Below are positions 32,291 through 35,369 of a stretch of 35,369 nucleotides of DNA, piece after piece. The notes beneath the pieces were generated by a model. It made no database searches. It was not told the origin of the DNA and worked only from the letters and a program-made list of their open reading frames with translations. The stretch comes from JBBSOW01 sp038259365. GTDB taxonomy: Bacteria > Actinomycetota > Actinomycetes > Propionibacteriales > Propionibacteriaceae. Numbering within the stretch: the stretch's first letter is position 1; every line of letters starts with the position of its first letter. The translations under genes and the position numbers were made by a program. Where the stretch lies: contig JBBSOW010000026.1 of assembly GCA_038259365.1 (NCBI GenBank), positions 1 to 35,369 on the forward strand. Direction: 5' to 3'.

Positions 32291-33292
32291 CTACGGCAGC
32301 TCGATGACCTGGCCGGCGTAGACCAGCCCGCCGCCGAAGCCGATGATGAGGGCGGTCTGGCCGGACTTGACGGCCCCGTCGTCGTAGAGCGCCTCCAGCG
32401 CCAAGGGGACCGAGGCGGCCGAGGTGTTGCCCTGCCGGATGACGTCGCGGGCGACGACGACGTCCTCGCGCAGCTTTAAGGTGCGCAGCATGGCGTCGGT
32501 GATCCGGTTGTTGGCCTGGTGCGGCACGAACACGTCAAGGTCCGCGGGGGCGATGCCGGCCCTGTCCAGGGCTTCGCGGGCCTTCTTGACCACGGTGTAG
32601 GCCGCCCACTTGAAGACGGGATTGCCCTCCATGGCCAGCGTGGGGCGGTCTCGCTCGGGGTCGGCGGCGTCCATGTAGGCGGTCCAGGATTCGCTCTGTC
32701 GGATCAGCGAGGACTGGCTGCCGTCGGAGCCCCAAACCACCGGTCCGATGGCGGGGGTCTCGCTGGGACCGATGATCGCCGCGCCCGCGCCGTCGGCGAA
32801 GATGAACGCCGTCGAGCGATCCCGGGGGTTGGTCAGATCGCTGAGTCGTTCGACGCCGATGGCCAGGACGTACTTGGCCGAGCCGGCCCGCACGAGGGAA
32901 TCGGCCATCGCTACCCCGTAGCAAAAGCCCGCGCAGGCGGCGGAGATGTCGAACGCGGCGGCGTCGGGGATACCGAGTTCGGTGGCGATGATCGGGGCGA
33001 TGGCCGGAGTTTGGTGCAGGTGGGTGACCGTGGCGACGATCACGCAGCCGATCTCTGTGGGATCGACCCCGGAGCGCTCGATCGCCTTGCGCGCGGCGGA
33101 GACCGACATCATCTGCACGGTCTCTTCCTCGGTCGAGAAACGTCGCTCGACGATGCCGGACCGGGTGCGAATCCACTCGTCGGAGGAATCGATCAACTCA
33201 CAGATCTCGTCGTTGGTGACCACGCGTGAGGCGCGGTAGCCGCCGATGCCGAGCACGCGGGCGTAGCGGGCTCCGGTAGACGTCTGGATCAC
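32291..33292 (-). CDS. fabH: Beta-ketoacyl-[ACP] synthase III
   Basis: The 333-aa product shows the FabH triad: Cys in ISAACAGFCYGV, His in VPHQANNRI and Asn in GNTSAASVPLAL. It starts fatty acid synthesis by condensing an acyl-CoA primer with malonyl-ACP; in actinobacteria the primer is often branched. GTG 33292 overlaps the TGA of fabD and has GAGGTGA four bases upstream, so translation is coupled. An in-frame start further upstream (33334) lies inside fabD and is less likely. Confidence 0.95.
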   Translation of the reverse strand: MIQTSTGARYARVLGIGGYRASRVVTNDEICELIDSSDEWIRTRSGIVERRFSTEEETVQMMSVSAARKAIERSGVDPTEIGCVIVATVTHLHQTPAIAPIIATELGIPDAAAFDISAACAGFCYGVAMADSLVRAGSAKYVLAIGVERLSDLTNPRDRSTAFIFADGAGAAIIGPSETPAIGPVVWGSDGSQSSLIRQSESWTAYMDAADPERDRPTLAMEGNPVFKWAAYTVVKKAREALDRAGIAPADLDVFVPHQANNRITDAMLRTLKLREDVVVARDVIRQGNTSAASVPLALEALYDDGAVKSGQTALIIGFGGGLVYAGQVIELP

Positions 33293-34269
33293 TGGGTCAC
33301 CTCGGGGGTAGTTGATGCACTGGTCTGGGGGCACTCGGACTGGTGGGCGCGCACGAACTCCATCGCCGCTGGCAGCTGATCGGGGGTGTTCAGGGCGAAC
33401 AGCTCGACCCCCTTGAGGTTACGTTTGGCGATCCCGGTGAGGGTGCCCGACGGTGGCAGCTCCAGCATCCCGGTAACGCCAAGGTCGGCCATCGTGGCCA
33501 TGCACAGATCCCACCGGACGGGGTTGGCGACCTGGCCGACGATGCGGGCCAACGCATCGGCACCATCCTTGACCACCTTGCCGTCGGCGTTGGACAGCAG
33601 GCGGGTACGCGGCTCTCCTGGCGCGACCGCGCGGGTCAGCGATTCCAGGTGCGCGACGGCGGTAGTCATGTGCTCGGTGTGAAAGGCGCCCGCGACGCTC
33701 AAGGGGATCAGCCGCGCTCGCTTCGGGGGATTCTCGGCCAGGCGGGCCAGCTGCTCCGCGGTGCCGGCCGCGACGATCTGCCCGGTGCCGTTGTTGTTGG
33801 CCGGGGTGAGCCCCTCGCGGGCCAGGGCTTCGAGGATTTCGGCGGGCTGGCCGCCGATGATGGCCGTCATCGAGGTGGGACGCACGGCGCTGGCTTCGGC
33901 CATTGCCTTGCCCCGCTCGCGCACCAGCACCATCGCCTGTTCGATGCTGAGCACGCCGACCAGCGCGGCGGCGGCGAGCTCGCCGACCGAGTGACCCGCC
34001 ACCACGCCGATGTCTGCGGCGTGCTCGGGGGCCGGGAACAGCTCGCGCGCGGCCAACGCTCCGGCGGCCACGAGCAGCGGTTGGGCGATCGCGGTGTCGC
34101 GGATGGTCTCGGCGTCGGCCTGCGTGCCGTAGTGCACCAGATCCAGGCCCGCCACCGTCGACAGCCAGGCCAACCGGTCGGCGAAGGTTTCCTCGCTCAG
34201 CCAGGAGGACAGGAAGCCGGAGGTCTGGGCGCCTTGTCCGGGGGCAACGATTGCAAGCACGGTCTCCAC
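33289..34269 (-). CDS. fabD: Malonyl-CoA:ACP transacylase
   Basis: The 326-aa product has the GQGAQ motif near the start, the nucleophile Ser in GHSVGELAAA, Arg in VRERGKAM, His in VAGAFHTEHM and Gln-site NNGTGQIV. It moves malonyl from CoA to ACP. The GTG start is preceded by GGAGG eight bases upstream. It is the first gene of the operon, and a perfect inverted repeat lies about 60 bp upstream. Confidence 0.95.
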   Translation of the reverse strand: METVLAIVAPGQGAQTSGFLSSWLSEETFADRLAWLSTVAGLDLVHYGTQADAETIRDTAIAQPLLVAAGALAARELFPAPEHAADIGVVAGHSVGELAAAALVGVLSIEQAMVLVRERGKAMAEASAVRPTSMTAIIGGQPAEILEALAREGLTPANNNGTGQIVAAGTAEQLARLAENPPKRARLIPLSVAGAFHTEHMTTAVAHLESLTRAVAPGEPRTRLLSNADGKVVKDGADALARIVGQVANPVRWDLCMATMADLGVTGMLELPPSGTLTGIAKRNLKGVELFALNTPDQLPAAMEFVRAHQSECPQTSASTTPEVTQ

Positions 34270-34327
34270 TCTGGTGCCTCCGGGCGCCTAGGTGTGGGAC
34301 CGAATGCCACGAACTTGCATCGGCGAT

Positions 34328-34346
34328 TTTGTAGGGTTCCTACAAA
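34328..34346. promoter_or_regulatory. Inverted repeat upstream of fabD (candidate operator)
   Basis: TTTGTAGG-GTT-CCTACAAA is a perfect 8-bp dyad with 3-base spacer, about 60 bp before the fabD start. In other actinobacteria the fatty acid synthesis operon is controlled by a dedicated regulator (FasR) binding an inverted repeat in the promoter; this site could serve a similar protein (inference). No regulator gene is visible in the window; mobile-element debris occupies that place. Confidence 0.5.
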
Positions 34347-34414
34347 GAGTTCTCACGCCCCTCGTACTCCTCAAGGCTTCGGTGTGGCCCTGCCCCCGGA
34401 TGGTGGACACCGGG

Positions 34415-34627
34415 CTATGCGGCTTGTTGGCCTGCCGCGGTCTGGGTTGAGTATGGCCGTAGATGAACCGCACCGCCCGGGGCTTCTTGGCCGACAGCTT
34501 CAAGCCATCGGCAAAACAGGCCGACCTGCCGCTCAATGTCGTCGAGGTGGAACCCCAATGACCGGCGCATCACCAAGTACTCGCCCAAGCGTTCATACAG
34601 CGTCGTTTTCGTCATCTCTATGGTCAT
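34415..34627 (-). pseudogene. N-terminal fragment of a tyrosine recombinase (second in tandem)
   Basis: From ATG 34627 the frame reads MTIEMTKTTLYERLGEYLVM then RRSLGFHLDDIERQVGLFCRWLEA, the N-terminal core-binding (SAM-like) domain of tyrosine integrases. After about residue 45 the sequence loses resemblance and stops at 34415, so the catalytic domain is missing. The ATG overlaps the stop of the preceding recombinase remnant, as in elements with tandem recombinase genes. Confidence 0.6.
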
Positions 34628-34748
34628 CGCGGCACCTGCCCGAACGGAACGACCAGCTCTCTCAGCGAGGTGAGATCGACCTTCGCGTAGACCATCGTGG
34701 TCGCGGTGTAGGCGTGACCCAGAAGCTCTTTGGCTTCGACCAAGGTGC
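34624..34748 (-). pseudogene. C-terminal fragment of a tyrosine recombinase (first in tandem)
   Basis: On the minus strand 34748 to 34624 reads LVEAKELLGHAYTATTMVYA then KVDLTSLRELVVPFGQVPR and stop. This is the conserved tail of tyrosine recombinases: the LLGH box followed by the catalytic-region Tyr in VYA. Everything before is replaced by the IS110-type sequence, which probably inserted here. Its stop overlaps the next recombinase start (ATGA). Confidence 0.6.
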
Positions 34749-35369
34749 CGCCCACCACTCCTGACGGCTACCACCAGGCCATATCGTTTCTGCGCGCCAG
34801 CGGTGAGCTGGAACAGGTCGGCATCGAGGGCGCGGCCGGTTATGGAGCAGGCATCTCTCGGGCCCTGCGCGCCGCGGGCGTGAGCGTTGTCGAAGTCGCC
34901 CGCCCTGCGCGCGGCGACCGGCGACGCGCCGGGAAGTCTGACCAGCTCGACGCCTACCACGCCGCCCAGGCGGTGCTGGCTGGGCGGTTCACCCCGGTCA
35001 AGGATCCCGTATCGACGCGATACGCGCCCTACATCTGGCCCGACACTCAGCAGTGAAAGCCAGTACCGCCACCATGAATCAGCCGGTGGCGTTGTTGGTG
35101 ATGGCCCCCGATCCCGTACGCGAGAAGTTTCGCGGCCTGAAGGGCAAACCCCTGATCACCGCGCTCATCCGAGCCCGCAACCCTCTCACCTCGCCAACCC
35201 ATCACACGCTCACCGCGTTGAAGATCCGCGCTGAACGCCACCGCCATCTCACCGGCCAGATCGAGCAGCTCATCGGGCAACTCGACCCGCTGGTCGGCTC
35301 TCGCGCGGCGGCGACCGAGCCGCGAACAACGCCCTCTACCGCATCGCGGTGGTCCGCATGTCCAATCAC
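34745..35369 (+). mobile_element. Decayed IS110-type transposase, cut by the window edge
   Basis: Pieces of one IS110-family transposase lie in three frames. Up to about 35009 the sequence reads DGYHQAISFLRASGELEQVG, IEGAAGYGAGISRALRAAG and SDQLDAYHAAQAVLAGR, parts of the DEDD nuclease domain. The second frame, 35011 to about 35300, reads IDAIRALHLARHSAVKAS and LTGQIEQLIGQLDPLV. From about 35310 the third frame reads GDRAANNALYRIAVVRMSNH, normally near the C-terminus. The Ser-containing transposase_20 region between the last two is missing. The element cannot move by itself. Confidence 0.75.

Noticed and set aside
1..35369. CRISPR array
   Set aside because: No regularly spaced direct repeats of the needed length were seen.

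Overview
The window comes from a high-GC Gram-positive bacterium (Actinomycetota, possibly Propionibacteriales; the family is only a guess). The signs are the fabD-fabH-acpP-fabF gene order, a DUF3145 protein, many GTG/TTG starts, leaderless starts close behind -10 boxes, and GC-rich third codon positions. The left 8 kb and parts of 12-18 kb look accessory; most of the rest looks like core chromosome.

Layout. Positions 1-7974 form an accessory block. It holds a truncated zinc-ribbon-like gene divergent from an HTH regulator (DUF5919-like), a Nudix hydrolase, an HD hydrolase, a membrane-anchored glycan-binding-like protein, a frameshifted HAD phosphatase, an AT-richer membrane protein, a RelA/SpoT-like nucleotide synthetase paired with a 97-aa protein, and a membrane-anchored HNH nuclease. 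The block ends at an exact 3' half of a CAT-anticodon tRNA (7930-7974), the usual scar of an element integrated into a tRNA gene. From 8.6 to 12 kb are an ABC1/UbiB kinase with a 93-bp tandem duplication over its 3' end, a small conserved protein and a LysR regulator. From 12 to 17.9 kb is a mixed region: P-loop kinase, frameshifted gene, ABM monooxygenase-like protein, MazEF-type toxin-antitoxin pair, decayed genes, a large unknown protein, and an amino acid:[carrier protein] ligase homologue coupled to an 88-aa protein.

From 18.3 kb onward come a polyprenyl-phosphate sugar transferase, a TrkA/TrkH potassium uptake pair, a GT87 mannosyltransferase-like protein with a membrane protein, a MoxR-DUF58-VWA-VWA operon, a YggS-type PLP protein, DUF3145, and the type II fatty acid synthase operon on the minus strand. 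Upstream of fabD are a perfect inverted repeat that could be the operon's operator, then remnants of two tandem tyrosine recombinases interrupted by a decayed IS110-type transposase that runs off the right edge.

How the genes work together. FabD, ACP, FabH and FabF form the initiation and elongation core of fatty acid synthesis. MoxR, DUF58 and the two VWA proteins probably act as an envelope-located chaperone complex. TrkA gates TrkH. The most promising little-described modules are the RelA/SpoT + 97-aa pair, the carrier-protein ligase + 88-aa pair, and the HTH/Nudix/HD group.
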